Assembly: GCA_002104905.1 (NCBI GenBank)
Contig: MCFE01000477.1
Span: 1-64,000 of the forward strand
Source: Basidiobolus meristosporus CBS 931.73
Lineage: Eukaryota > Basidiobolomycota > Basidiobolomycetes > Basidiobolales > Basidiobolaceae
Direction of reading: 5' to 3'
Length of the DNA: 64,000 bases
Part shown: positions 1-13,000 of the stretch, piece by piece
How positions within the stretch are numbered: the stretch's first letter is position 1
How the letters are laid out: each line of letters starts with the position of its first letter
Translations under genes and position numbers: made by a program
The notes under the pieces: generated by a model
What the model was told of the DNA's origin: nothing
Database searches by the model: none
Seen by the model: only the letters and a program-made list of their open reading frames with translations

Positions 1-654
1 TCTCTTCTCTGTCTACAATGGTGGACATGGTGGCAGTGGTAGACAAATTGCCTTTCTCTGCAAGCTCTTGTACCTCAATGGAGTGTGGCTTAAACTGGCT
101 ATTCTTCCAGCTCTTATGAATATATCTGTTATCTCATTTGTAATTATTCTTGTCTACTATGGGATTGAGCCTGTTCTAGACCAACATCTTTGATGGGTGA
201 GAGCTGCATCTTTTTTCTCATGTTTCCCATTACTGGCTTGTGTATACTCATTTTTCTTTTCCTTTTTAATGATCATTACCAAGTCAATCACCAAAACTTT
301 CAGTGAGGGCTTCTTGTATTATGATACATTTTGTCCTTGATAAACACTGTGCTTGACATATGTTTTTGCCTGCTTGTCCCTTGCTGGCACTGTTCTGGTC
401 ACCTGATATTTCTTTGCCACTTGTTTTGAGCTTTCAGCCTTAGTTGTGACTTTAATGATCTTCTGCTTGAATGTTTAAGTTAGACCTGTGAAAAATGGTT
501 TCTGCCATATTTAGAAATGTTCTTAGCATACCGATGTAGGCCCAAATCCATTTGCTGACTTAATTCCAGGATAATGCTCCCAGTAGAGATCAGGTGCATT
601 GTGCTTGACCTTGATTTCCTGATTGTCCCAAGGGATGCCAGTCCTGAGAGGATG

Positions 655-846
655 CTATGCTAGACCTCTAATGGCCTCTTGAATATTAGCCCACTCATCA
701 TCAATACACACTGTGGCTTCACAGAACTTCAATGCCTTTTGATCAATAGGTGTGGGTATATAGAGTACACTGTCCCTCACATGTTGTATATATTTCTCTA
801 AAGGTTTATATTTTGGCCCCCTTGTTGTACTTGAAGGACTGTACAA
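655..846 (-). pseudogene. Gene A fragment of Tnp2-like element copy a
   Basis: A 63-residue open stretch carries the block DDEWANIQEAIRGLA. The same block recurs, with changes, on the plus strand near 17,270-17,330 and 22,620-22,700, always divergent from the transposase-like frame. The function of gene A is unknown. In copy b it is preceded by a coiled-coil-like segment, so a DNA-binding or accessory role beside the transposase is possible but only inferred. Stops flank the fragment, so it is a relic. Confidence 0.5.
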
Positions 847-1248
847 TGTTCCTCCACTGTTAAATTGAGAAATAACTCAATTCTTGGCTGCAACTTTGAG
901 CCATTGGGTTCCTTTGTTGCAGTATAGATACTGAGGTCTCTCCCTGAGACTTTAATTGCTCTTCAAACAATATCAGCTCATCTTGTCACTAGACTACATG
1001 CTGATTTCTCTGGGGCATTGCATCTATCCTATTTGCCACTACACCTAGTTGTAATGTTAATACTATCTAATGAGCCTACAGCATACTTGCTAATACTGGT
1101 AGTTATGATGATGATATGACAGCCATTTGCTAGCCATCCACTGGAGGTAATGCATTAGCTTCATTTTCATATGTCTGAGCAACACAGTCTGATTACAGAA
1201 CAGCAGAGTTCTTGGTTGCCTTACTGGCTTAGAGCTTGAGGAGTTCAT

Positions 1249-3850
1249 ATGATTACCTTCAGCCAGCACACTGTCTACATGGCCTTCTTTGATGAAGCCC
1301 TGCTTGATACACTTGATGTTCAAGCAAACAGTTGTCCAATTATCTTTCAGCAATTGTTTGCAGTGGGGATTGGTTGTGAACCAGATAACGTTGCTTTGGC
1401 TCTTGATAGTACATATATGGAGATGAATCAAGTCAAATGGGCAATAGTATTATATGTATGTGTGTATGGGAGCCGCAGAGTTTGTTATAGTGCTTGCTAT
1501 TGTAGGTCTTTTATTTGTGTAGGTGCAGTGTTTTAAGTCCAAAACTAGCTTGAAGTCCCATGAGTACTGCCAAAAAAGTGGCATGATGGCATTGAGTTGT
1601 TCTGAGTCCAGCTATTTGTCTGATGGACAAGATGCTATGATTCAATGCCATAAGTGTACAGGAAAAGACTAGTAGGCTATTAGAGCACACCTCTTAGCCA
1701 TGTAGTACAGATGGCATAGGATGTATTACAATTGTGATGGCCTGTGCTTTGCCACCCAAATCATATTTGAGTATTCATCAATTACTTCTGTGCCAGCAAT
1801 AGCCTACCATCCTCTGGGTACCTCTATAATGGCACCTCCTCATATATACAACCTTGAGCAAACTGATTTGGGTGTGTTTGTGACACATTTTGACTCCCCA
1901 GACTTCTTGATATGACTTGCAAAGTGATAACTCTGAAGAAGCAGGCTCAATGATGGCCTATCACCCTGCACAACAGTACCCTGAACAAGCCTGGTAAAAT
2001 CTAAAAATGCAATTAGATAAAACTAGTGGAGGAAAATGCCATGGATACTACATGAAGCTAAATGTGCCTAGTAATCTATTTACTGATCAACAATATGATG
2101 TTGTGGCAACAGAAATGATGTACATCCATTAAAAGCAATAATGAGGGTTTGGGGATTTACTGCTACTTTTTGCTCAAGTCATTCTGGATGTAATTTATCA
2201 TGTATAATGTACAAAGACAAAAACATCTTGGATCTGGCAGTATGACAGATATACCATCCTGATGCCAGCGTGTGTTAACAGTTGCATAGCATTCACATTA
2301 GAATATGCTGCCATTGCAAAGGGTCCAATTTGTCAGGAATGCACCACCACAGAATGAAAGCATTGTTTACATTCCAAACATATACCTGTAATATACCCTC
2401 TGAAGTAGCTCATGCAATCCAACAAATATTTTGAAGCATTGAAGTACTGCACACACCATCAATCAAGTGCAAAATTTTCTAATTACTTTGATGACAAGCA
2501 ATGCTATCAATAAAGAAGCAAAGGCCACTAGGAAGGTGTGTTTGACCATGCATTATCCTTGACACTTGATGGGTTCTCACAAACAAGTATTGTGCCAGCA
2601 AATCCTGCTGGCTAATGATTCTGAATTGCTGCCAATCTTACCATATCAGAGCAGACATTGGATAACAGTCCCACTGATACCTAAGTCTTAATCTCTATTC
2701 AACCTGAATAATTACCTGCATCCATTGTTGAATATCTTTTGTAAGCCATCCAGAGGATACTTGCAGATGATTGACATTTCAAAGTGCATATTATTATCTG
2801 CATTACAAATACCTCAGCCATTAGCAAGAGCGCATGCCTATACCAGGCATAATTGACAGTATTACTGTCAAATGTGGTAGACTCAAAGAATTTACTCTGT
2901 GAATAGCAATCATTACCATTTTCCAGACATCAATACTACAGAAATTACCTTGCCACAAGGCAAACTAACAGAAGTCAGCATGTCAATGTAGCAAAGCTGG
3001 CAAGCAGTAAGCCATTGGCTAGTGTATGGAATTAATCAAAAACCAGAGATAATAATGATGGAGGAAATATGTTGGAGCAAAAGTTGTCTACTGGGAGCAG
3101 TTCACTTGGTCTTCAACAATATCCATATACTGATGACCAAGTTGTAAATGGTGCATTTCAAGCTAAGTGATCTCTTTGAGATACCAGGGAAATCCAAGAG
3201 AATTGGCAAGATATTACAGAGTATCAACTACCCAATGTATTTCTTGCAAGCTCTGGCAATATTCATATGCATATGCAACAATACAATTGCAAGGACTGAA
3301 TTAGCTGTATATGAACCTTTTCAAGTGCCCTTCCAGAGTGTACTGGAAGCATTGGGAGTCATATGTTGACATTGTAGGAATGTAGATTCACAGGCAGATC
3401 ACTATTGTAAACCTGATGTGTCAACTAATTTCATGCAAGGAGCTTGTGGCAGGATTTGAGTGGCTTTAATACAAGCATAAATCTGACTGTGTAAATCTCT
3501 GCCACTAGTGGATCCATTCTCCACTCAATCTTGCTTGGTTTGTTGAGAATATTGGACCTTGCCTCACCTTGTGGAAGCTTCCTATAGAGTAGATATGTGA
3601 GAGATGGGAAGATTAGTCAAGTTGCAAGTACTACCATAGACCAACCACATCAAGAATATTACCTTTAAGACAGTCATACATGTGATGAGTGGCACATTGA
3701 CAACAGCCAGGAGGTGAAGGAAAATGCTGAGTACAAATATTCCCTTGGGGGACAGCCAGGAAAAGTAGGAAATTACTGAGGACAGATGTGCGCATGGAGA
3801 TGCCCATGGCTTGGTTATTAAGAAGCTAAGCAGCCCCACTGTGTTAATAA
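1249..3850 (+). pseudogene. Tnp2-like transposase relic (copy a)
   Basis: Several short frames align by eye with the minus-strand transposase relic of copy c. 1,249-1,480 matches the segment with CEPDN/WEPNN near 21,900-22,050. 1,760-1,915 matches the segment near 21,440-21,530. 2,560-2,880 carries the LTLDGFS block. 3,148-3,369 matches about 19,900-20,160 (KRIGKILQ block). Frames are broken by many stops. In known Tnp2 (CACTA/En-Spm type) proteins the DGF block precedes the NLPP and LIPGPK-type blocks, and the order here is the same. The gene is dead. Confidence 0.5.
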
Positions 3851-4035
3851 TCAGTTTACTAATGCAAAGTTAGGTTGGATGCAACATGCACCCAAATCAT
3901 ATTATGACTACTTAACAAAATATGCCAGGTTTCTCCAGGGTACATACCCACTTCTGCATCACTAACTAAAGAATCTTAGAAACAAGAACCAGAGCATACC
4001 TATTGGGGGGACTAGAATCCTGCAGGGAAAAGGAC

Positions 4036-4403
4036 TGTTATGATCTGACGCTTGAATGTTTAAGTTAGATTAGTTTTTAGTCAAATCAATTAGTATATGT
4101 TTAGGTTATCAGTATATCAGTATTATCTATCAAATCAGTAGCTTTAGTCAGCAAATGAATCAGCAGATCCTTATCAGACAGAAATAGATATATTAAGTAG
4201 GATCTTATTGGGTGGGGATGATGCAATCAGATGAGTCATCAGCCACAACCTACATTAGGAAATACAATTAGTCAGCAATTGATCTGGCAAAATGTATATA
4301 AGGAGCTGCTGGAACCTCAATAAAAATCAGTTCAAGTTTTAGTGAATACAATACTAGCTAAACTCCCTATTCCTCTACAACTCTTATACCAAGACTTGTA
4401 ACA
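4036..4403 (+). repeat. 5' LTR of Ty3-type element
   Basis: The LTR is 368 bp, starts TGTTATGAT and ends CTTGTAACA, and matches 9,678-10,046 closely. It has a TATA-like TATATAAG at 4,295 and an AATAAA-type signal near 4,320. A solo copy of the same family lies at 13,603-13,972. Confidence 0.93.
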
Positions 4404-4404
4404 T

Positions 4405-4414
4405 TGGTAGCAGC
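4405..4414 (+). promoter_or_regulatory. Primer-binding site (initiator tRNA-Met type)
   Basis: TGGTAGCAGC lies two bases after the LTR. It is complementary to the TGCTACCA 3' end typical of eukaryotic initiator tRNA-Met. The same motif follows the unrelated LTR at 55,715. Confidence 0.75.
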
Positions 4415-4461
4415 AATAACCAGAAACCTCCCTCCTGAAGAAAGAAGAAACTACCCTCAAG

Positions 4462-6451
4462 ATGTTGGACAATCAAGAATGGAGGAATGCCATGCTGCAA
4501 ATCCTGGCCCAACAGCAACAGTTACTCCAGATCCTCAGCCAACAGCAACAAGGAATGACTACCATGGCTCAGAACCAGCAATGCCCTGTTAAGAGCAACT
4601 TTAGTCTGAAGGTCAACCTGTACCATGGCAGAGTCAATGAAAACCTGGGAACTTGGCTCTTTCATATTGAAGAAGCTTTTAAAGCTAAAGGAATTGCTCC
4701 AGAAAGCAAGTTGCATTGTGCAGCTTCTTACCTGGCAGATGCAGCTTTACAGTGGTACCACAACAAGATCAGGTCAGCCACTATGATGGGATGCTCTACA
4801 AACTCTACCTGGGATGAGTTTGTGTTGGAAATTCAGGATACTTTTGAACCTCCACACCAACAGACACTACTAAGAAAGAAGTTAAAGACACTCAGACAGA
4901 AAGGAATGGTTCAAGAATACATCTATGGGTACAGATGTCTACTTGGACAAATTGAAAGAATGGACCCCCTGGATCAAGTTGAATACTTTATTTATGGGTT
5001 AAAAGAAAGTACTCCCAAGGAAGTGAATTATCAAAGACCTCACACTATCAAAGAAGCCATCAAGATTGCCATTGACTATGACTCAGCTATGTTTGGAGTT
5101 GGGAAGCCTACAGTGACTAATAAGAAAGGTTACAATCATTATGAAAGAAGACAGTCAGAAGCAGTACCAATGGAAATAGACACTATGCAGAAGAATCCTG
5201 CCTTGGAAGAATGTAAGAAGAAAGGACTTTGCTTCAATTGCCACCAGCAAGGACATATTGCAAAGTACTGCCCTCAGAGAAGAAATGGACACCAGCCATC
5301 AAGAACCTTTAACCGTATGGAGGCCATGGAGCATAGTAACATGAAGGATGAACTTGAGCAAGACTCAGAACTCACCTTCCAGGTGACAGAAGAATACCTA
5401 TCCCAGATGACCTCAAATCCAGGAAAGCTATTATACTTGAATAGAGTAATCAATGGAGTACCTGCCAAGATCATGATTGACTCAGGAGCATTGCATGAGT
5501 ACATGTCAGAGCAATTTGCTCTGAAAGCTGGGATCAACTCAGAACCTACCAAATCAACTTCAGTCTCAACAGCTGATGGGAACTCTCACATAATCAACCA
5601 TATTACTCAGCCAGTAAGAATGAAGATTAATGACTATGAAGAAGACCTACAGGCTTATATATTTGGGAACTGCAAGTTTGACCTTGTACTTGGAAAAACC
5701 TGGCTATTTTGTCGTAATACATCAATTAACTGGAGAACCCATGCTACTCAGATCCAAAAAGACAACAAGACCTATGAGCTATTACCTGCCAGGCTGGATT
5801 TTAACTTGGTCAAATCCAGTATGTGTGAGACAAGTGAACTTAGCAAGACCCAGTTCTGTAGAGCACTTAGAAAAGGTACTAAGATGTTCCTCATGGCGGT
5901 ATTACAGGAGGATTCCTGTACCCCGGCACCCCAGCAGGTCCAGAATCTCTTGAAGAAATATTTGGACATGTTTCCAGATGAACTTGTAAGCCTACCACCA
6001 GTCAGAGATGTAGATCATGCCATTGACACAGGTGATAGCCCTCCAGTGAGCAAGACACCTTACAGAATGAGTCCATTGGAATTGGAGGAAATGAAGAGAC
6101 AAATTGATCAGCTATTGGAGCAAGGATACATCGGGCCCAGCAAGTCACCCTGGGGAGCACCAGTGCTTTTTGTGAAAAAGAAGGATGGAACACTTAGGAT
6201 GAGCATTGACTACAGAGCCCTGAACTTAGCTACTGTCAAGAATAAGTACCCCATACCTTGGATTGATGAGCTTTTGGACCAACTTTATGGAGCCACTATT
6301 TTCAGCAAGATTGACCTCATGTCAGGATACAATCAAATTAGGGTGAAACCAGAAGATATTCCTAAGACAGCATTTAGGACCAGATATGGACATTACAAGT
6401 ACTTAGTCATGAGTTTTGGCCTCACTAATGCCCCTGCAACATTCATGACGC
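4462..6451 (+). pseudogene. gag-protease-RT (N-terminal part) of Ty3-type element
   Basis: The open frame starts at ATG 4,462, the first ATG after the PBS in this frame. It begins with a Gln-rich segment. Then follow a gag capsid region, a CCHC zinc knuckle ([14 protein letters not shown]), an aspartic protease active site (IDSGA) and the first RT blocks ([31 protein letters not shown]). The frame runs into the LTR-like insertion at 6,452 and stops a few codons in. The RT catalytic YLDD block lies beyond the insertion. Two overlapping shorter frames in this stretch are shadows. Confidence 0.93.
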
Positions 6452-7521
6452 TGTAGTGGGGTGACAGTGACACCCACTGACAGATGTGCTCATTCCCTTA
6501 TTTTCTACTTCCCTATATCTCTACTACGCTTATTTTAGTTTTATCCCATTTGTCTTACCCAATCAGTACTATCCCATAAGCCGGTTGACTATCACACCTG
6601 CTTACCTTATTGCATAAGTACCCCTCACCTTATGCAAGATTACTAGCTATAACTACTTCTATATTAGGCAAGTACCTGCGCCAGTACCTGTGACACATGA
6701 TCAACCCATGTCACCATACCTACCATTTCCAAACCATATATGGTATCACCATGTTACACAGGTTTCAGAATACTGAATCCTGATTGGTTGGATGTGCTGT
6801 GCCTCTTAGAACCTTCCGGCACCTACTTAGAACATTCTTAGGTCATTCTGATGTCGTTAAGATTTCTATTGATATCCAGAACCTTCTGGAACACCATTAT
6901 TAGTAATAACTTTGCCAGTAAGAAAAGTATATAAGGGAGGCTATCCCTCAACAATAAATCATCATCCCTTTTATCAATATACCGACTTGTTGATTAGTGT
7001 GATCACTGCTACCTGCTGCTACCTGAACTTCCAACCCTAGACCACAGGACACTCCCAAGAAACCGCGCTGACAGCCAACTGACCTTGGAGGCACTACTTG
7101 TGAGGAATACTCAGAGTAGGTATCTTTTATTATATTTGATTCTTTCCCAAGTTTGTTCTTTTACAGGCAAAGACACTTTTCTGTCTTTGTAACTATTGAC
7201 CACAGCTGCATTCTTATCAAGTCCCAGCTGGTGGAGTTTACAGTTGTTTTGACTTTGGAAGCTTTAGTACATTGTCATCTCAAAGGATGCTGAACCCAGC
7301 ACATACTTTTGTTAAGACGCCAACTAACTTGGGGATTGTAGCTCAATAGTTTTCCCTTGACAAGCTTGTGGCTTCATTCCCCTTCACATTAGATTAGAAA
7401 CAGAACCCAAGTATTCCTAGCAAGCTTTTGCCAGAGGTTATTGCACCCAGTGAACATCCCACACACAAAACACTTGAGAAGGGTTGGACGTATCTCTCCC
7501 TTGGACCTATACACCACCACA
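6452..7521 (+). mobile_element. 1,070-bp solo-LTR-like insertion within RT
   Basis: The inserted block starts TGTAGTGGGG, ends CACCACCACA, and is flanked on both sides by ACGC (6,448-6,451 and 7,522-7,525), a 4-bp target duplication. The RT reading frame resumes right after it. Length plus duplication is 1,074 bases, a multiple of three. A second copy, in reverse orientation and with a 734-bp foldback inserted, lies at 26,139-27,946. No coding frame is evident. TG...CA ends, a short duplication and AATAAA-like signals favour a solo LTR of an element whose internal part is not in this window. Confidence 0.8.
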
Positions 7522-9150
7522 ACGCTGATGCAGACTGTCTTTCAGGAGTACTTAGACAGGTTTGTGATAATCTACCTGGATGACATATTGATATACAGCA
7601 AGACAGAAGAGGATCATGTAGTGCACATTGAAAAGGTCTTGAAGAAACTAAGAGAGAACATGCTATATGGCAAGCTAGCCAAGTGTGAATTCTTCAAGGA
7701 ACATGTTGAATACCTGGGACACATAGTGACTAGCACAGGAGTGACCTTAGACCCTAAGAAGGTTGAAGTTATCAGGAATTTGAAGCAGCCCCATAGCATA
7801 TCAGAACTCAGATCCTTCCTTGGAATGGTTTCCTATTATCAGAGATTTGTCAAGTCATTTGCAAGTATTGCAGCCCCTTTAACTGATATCCTCAAGAAAG
7901 ACAATACCTACAAGTGGGACATAGCTTGTGAGACTGCCTTCCAGACACTCAAGAATGAACTTGCTAAGCTGCCAAACCAAAGAATACCAGACTTCAGAAA
8001 AGAGTTCACTCTGTGCACAGATGCTTCAGATTATGCAATTAGTGGAGTGCTGAGCCAAGAACACAAGGGAAAGGACTACCCTGTTGCCTTTGAATCCAAG
8101 AAACTGAACTCAGCAGAACAAAACTATCCAGTCCATGAGAAGGAGATGCTTGCTATAATACACTGTTTGAAGACATGGAGATGCTATATTGAAGGAGTCA
8201 AATGCACTGTGAAGACTGATCATGCCTCCCTCAAGTATATATTTACTCCAAAGGTACTCTCTAGAAGAATGACAAGATGGAGTGAATACATTCAGCAATT
8301 TGACCTGGAGATTGTCTACTGCCCTGGAAAAACCAACACGGTTGCTGACGCCTTATCAAGATTAGATCAAGTTGCACAACTCAACTTGGTGCATGAATCA
8401 GATTGGCCTAGCCTATTACCAAAGTACTTGGAGGACCAAGCCATTCCTAATGAGGTGGATGAAGATATCAAGAAGATAATCCGTGATGAAGCCAGCAAAT
8501 TTGTAGTACAGGATGAAACACTCTACCAAATTGTTGATGGAAGCCCTATTGCCTATTGCCCATATGTTTCTTGCCTGGATTTAATACATAAGCTACACAA
8601 TGGATATGGACATCTTGGGATTGAAGGAACCTATAGCCTTGTGAAAGCCAGAGCATGGTGGCCCAGAATGAAACAAGATATTGAGAAGCTAGTGAAAACA
8701 TGCCCAAACTGCCAAATCAATCAAGGCCAGCCACAAAGAATTGCCAAACTCTTCCCTTTGGAGCCTGTAAGACCATTTGAGAGATGGGAAATTGACTTTA
8801 TTGGAAGACTGCCAACTACCAGGAAATGCAACCGTTGGATCCTAGTAGCAATTGACCATGCCACTAAATGGCCAGTTGCTATAGCTGTACCAATAGCCAG
8901 TGAACAAGAAGTTGCAAGTTTCATTTACCATGAGATCCTGATGAAGTTTGGATGCCCTGTGGAGATCTTATCTGATAGAGGAGCAAACTTTATGGCAAAG
9001 ACATTAGAGGCTTACCTGGAAATGCAGCAGATCAGTCACTTGAAAACCTTGGCATATCACCCCAGAACTAATGGAGTCACTGAGCGGTTTAATGGATTAT
9101 TTGGAAAAATGCTCACCAGTATGCAAATGGAGTTGTCAGTAGATGGATGA
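7522..9150 (+). pseudogene. RT (C-terminal part)-RNase H-integrase of Ty3-type element
   Basis: After the insertion the frame resumes with the RT catalytic block YLDDILIYS. Next are RNase H (TDASDYAISGVL, then HEKEMLAI and KTDHASLKY) and the integrase HHCC finger (H and H in the GYGHLG region, CPNC). The integrase core shows Asp in WEIDFIGRLP, Asp in LSDRGANF and Glu in VTERFNG. All the catalytic acidic residues I can see are kept. The frame ends at 9,150 because of a shift into the next frame, which then continues to 9,667. Confidence 0.92.
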
Positions 9151-9667
9151 GTATATAGACCAAGCACTCTTTGCATGCAGAGTCAGAGTACACAACACCA
9201 CCCAGCAATCACCATTTTACTTAGTGTATGGATGTGAACCAAGGATTCCAGGAGATCTCACACAACCCAAGCTTACAGACACCTTAGAAGATGAACTCAG
9301 TCAGCCAAGTAGACACCAGCAACTGGAACAAAGACGTCAAGAGGCACAGACCAAAGTATCTCAAAGTGCAGAAAAGATGAAGCAGAGATTTGATAAGACT
9401 ATAGCACCAGAAGCATTGACAGTTGGGAACTTTGTATTGCTAAGAAACAACACTTGGAAGAAGTTTGAGCCACAATGGACAGGACCATTCAAGATCATCA
9501 GAGAATGTCCATTTGCAACTTACCAACTGGTGGACAAACAAGGCAATATCCAGGAAGACTTAGTGCATAGGGACAGACTCAAGCTTGCAAGACTTGCTGA
9601 TAATACTGAACCATCAAGATATTGGTATCACAAGAAAAGAGATTCAGGAGAACCCTCTCAACTTTAG
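9143..9667 (+). pseudogene. Integrase C-terminal part, frameshifted
   Basis: This continues the integrase in frame +2 relative to the preceding block, starting around DEYIDQALFACRVR, a stretch that normally follows the core domain without interruption. It includes an integrase C-terminal region with NFVLLRNNTWKKFEPQWTGP, similar to the GPF/Y-type module of Ty3 integrases. A one-base gain or two-base loss near 9,140 explains the break. The stop at 9,665-9,667 lies just before the polypurine tract. Confidence 0.88.
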
Positions 9668-9668
9668 T

Positions 9669-9677
9669 AGGGGAGAA
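9669..9677 (+). promoter_or_regulatory. Polypurine tract
   Basis: AGGGGAGAA directly precedes the 3' LTR, as expected for plus-strand priming. Confidence 0.8.
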
Positions 9678-10046
9678 TGTTATGATATGCCGCTTGAATG
9701 TTTAAGTTAGATCAGTTTTTAGTCAAATCAATTAGTATATGTTTAGGTTATCAGTATATCAGTATTATCTATCAAATCAGTAGCTTTAGTCAGCAAATGA
9801 ATCAAGCAGATCCTTATCAGACAGATAATAGATATATTAAGCAGGATCTTATTGGGTGAGGATGATGCAATCAGATGAGTCATCAGCCACAACCTACATT
9901 AGGAAATACAATTAGTCAGCAATTGATCTGGCAAAATGTATATAAGGAGCTGCTGGAACTTCAATAAAAATCAGTTCAAGTTTAGTGAATACAATACTAG
10001 CTAAACTCCCTATTCCTCTACAACTCTTATACCAAGACTTGTAACA
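9678..10046 (+). repeat. 3' LTR of Ty3-type element
   Basis: The LTR is 369 bp, from TGTTATGATATGCC to CTTGTAACA. It differs from the 5' LTR by a few substitutions and single-base indels. Confidence 0.93.
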
Positions 10047-13000
10047 GCACTATATCATCTAGGTGCCAGAAGTATTTTGCAGATGTTGATTGAATGTTCA
10101 CAGCAAAGGTGGAGGCAATTAAGCATATATTACAAACTGTAAATGCTACTAGTAATACAAGGTATACGGTAACTTTGTAAGAATCACATTGAAAAGCCAC
10201 AGAGTTGATGTAATAGAAGTATGACAATTGGGGTGGGTGTATGTGTAAACAGAGGTTAGTAAGCAGAAGGCCATGGTTTTTTTTGGCTTGAACTAACTGT
10301 GGGACACCTATGATAGTTGTGGGCAAGCAAATAGACCATGGTGACTCTACAATGTAATTTGGAATGTCACAAGGGGAGGTAGTTTGGAAAATTTGTACAG
10401 TGGCACTATACAGTACTAACTGTAGGCCCCCATACAACCATTATAATGCCAGCATATGTCTCCATTGAGGCTGTTGCAATACAGTCAAGTTTTTCCATAA
10501 ATGCAATCACATGTGCTGGCTGGTAGAGTCTGTTCAAATAATGTATGTTGCAATAGGCCCCTCAGGATGCCATTCAAATCCTATCAGAGAACCACCCATG
10601 TACTGTGAAGACAACTTACCTGTTTTAAAGTGTAATAAGCAAAATACTGCCACAATCCTGTCAGATGATCATAAAGAGGGTCAATAATTCCAAGCTGCCT
10701 GCAGTATGAAGGGCTCATTGTGGAATCTTAAAAGCTGATCTGGACTGAATGCACTCTAAGAAACATCATTCATAGGGACACTGTAGTTGCTCCATTGTAC
10801 TTTTCTAGGACATCCCACTCAACTCATGGTTATTAAGAACAAGTAGGTGTAATGGTGTGGCCACCAGTAGTCAGGATTGTTCTTGGATAATTTTGCACTA
10901 TGCGGGACAATCTTGAACACAATGGCAAAATCTGACACAATGAGGTTGGCACAGATGAATGCAGCAACTTGTAATGTTTGTGTAACATGTGCATTTGGAT
11001 ACTACTATTGTGCTAGGTAAATATGGTATTTGGATATATTTGTTGCATGCAAATGGAAATAAAAGCATTTCACAATATAACCTATACTGACACCACCACT
11101 TTGGCTACCATTTCTCCAATTGAATGACCTCACAGTGGTTGATTGGTCTAGGGGTATCTTGAAGCAGTGAGCACCCAATTGGCCCATTGACCATTATAGA
11201 GACTACCTGATTAGCCATTAAATATACCATTTAGCCAATTGATCAAGTATATTGCTGAATTTAGTGATTGGACAAGGTGTCATAGCAAGCACACAATCAA
11301 TTGGGTAGCTACATAATAGATCAAATGGCTGCACTGGTGTTACAAGTGATGTATAAACATGTAGGGTGCTTAATGATGGGGATTCTGTATCTAATGTGGG
11401 ATCCCTTGAAATTACATTTATCAAAAGTAGGTGATCATTAATGTGGATGGTATGATTGGGGTTGCAAAAAAAGTGTGCTGTATGGACTCTAGCAATTGAT
11501 AGCAATTCAATGCAATTTCCTTATCTTGTGCCAATTTTTTTGTCACAGATTGTACTATTGAAGCATTTAGTAGTCAATCACTTTTCACACCTAAGTTACT
11601 TTCCTGCTGACTATTATCTTGGCTGCATGTGTACTTGTAGTAACAATTTTGCCTCTTAATTGATTGGTGCATTGCTGTAGCTTGGCTAAATTATTTTGCT
11701 CCATATGATATCATGAAACCACTCTGAAGTGACATGTGCTGATGCATCCTTTCACTTGCCAAAGGCTCCTGTAGTGGGGGCACTTTCAGTGAGTCTTTGT
11801 TGGTCAGCTCTCCAGAATTCACATACTGTTGGTCAGGTGTTACAGCATGCACAAGCTCAGCATGATGTGTTGTCATCACCCTTAGCTGAGTCCAATGTGA
11901 TGCTATATGTATGTGTAACTTGGCCCACTCAAGTGGAATTGTGCCTGATTGAGCAGTTTGGCAAGTTCTGGTAGTCTTTCTATGAGCTGCGCATGCTGAC
12001 CCACTGCACATTAACTTGGTGGGTGACACTCTAATCAAGGACACTGGCATGTATTGAATTGATGTGCAGCAGCATACTGGTATTGCAAGGCTTGGTAAAG
12101 ACCCTAGCAAGGTGTGCTGAATAATCTTGACACAGTGACCTGCAGCCTATGTTCCTCTACCAATGCTCACCTCTTCATTCCTCAGGGTATTCAGTTACCC
12201 TCTGTCTAATACCCTGGAACTATTGCCTTGATCAGTCCTGTGTATATTGCTTTTGGAATCCACTTAGATCTACCAACATATGATGCAGTATATTAGTCAT
12301 CTGAAGCAAATACTCATTCAAAATCTCCATAATTCCCATAGTTAAGGCACAAACCAACATATCTGGTCTGTGCTGCACAAATTGCATGCATAATTGTTTA
12401 CACACAGCTTGCTTATTGAGTCCCCTTACTCATAACTGAATCTTGATATCAATACTTGTCTCTATATATCTTCTTACATACATCAGCTGATATCTTGATC
12501 TAGTACTCATGCCACAGCTTTCTAATAGAACTCTTCCATCTCTGCCAACTCCCTGAGGTATCTAGCTCAGCTGGATTATTGAGTAGTGACAAAATATCTG
12601 TATGAAGGCTCATCACAGACACTTGAGCAGTACTAAATTCATTTGGTAAGAACTCAAATAGATCCAACATTGCTTTTACAATTCAGACTGTCCCTGTAAA
12701 CTGGTGCAAGAATTTTGAGAATTGGTATAAGGGCCATAGTGACAGATTTGGATATTTATACTGTAATATATGGGCATTAACCTGTGTCTATATAGAGCAT
12801 ATATGAAAACTAATGTGATTGTTGAATTTTCCATATATTGCTCATGATGCATCTTGGATTGCATTGATATGAATCAGATTGAATCAGTTGCAGATTTTAA
12901 ATTTGATCATAGACTGTGGATAATTCAGTAATAAATCACTGAGTCCTTGTTAAGGATGATTTTTGCCACAAAATGATGAGATATATGGTCATTGATAAAA

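Larger units (their letters stand above)
1..4035 (+). mobile_element. Tnp2-like DNA transposon relic, copy a (5' end off window)
   Basis: This AT-rich block repeats, in opposite orientation, the sequence found at 19,646-23,700. Two divergent decayed genes can be traced: gene A on the minus strand (about 1-1,000) and a transposase-like gene on the plus strand (about 1,249-3,850). Positions 1-120 are the reverse complement of the gene A region near 23,160-23,340. The right end is cut by the Ty3-type LTR that starts at 4,036. No long intact frame remains and terminal inverted repeats were not found. The superfamily call rests on the transposase similarity seen best in copy c. Confidence 0.6.
4036..10046 (+). 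mobile_element. Ty3/gypsy LTR retrotransposon, interrupted and frameshifted
   Basis: This is a near-complete element: 5' LTR (4,036-4,403), primer-binding site, gag, protease, reverse transcriptase, RNase H, integrase, polypurine tract and 3' LTR (9,678-10,046). The domain order PR-RT-RH-IN is that of Ty3/gypsy. The two LTRs differ at only a few positions, so insertion was fairly recent. It is defective: a 1,070-bp LTR-like element sits inside RT at 6,452-7,521, and the integrase frame shifts near 9,140. Flanks are GGAC on the left and GCAC on the right, which is only an imperfect 4-bp target duplication. Confidence 0.92.
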
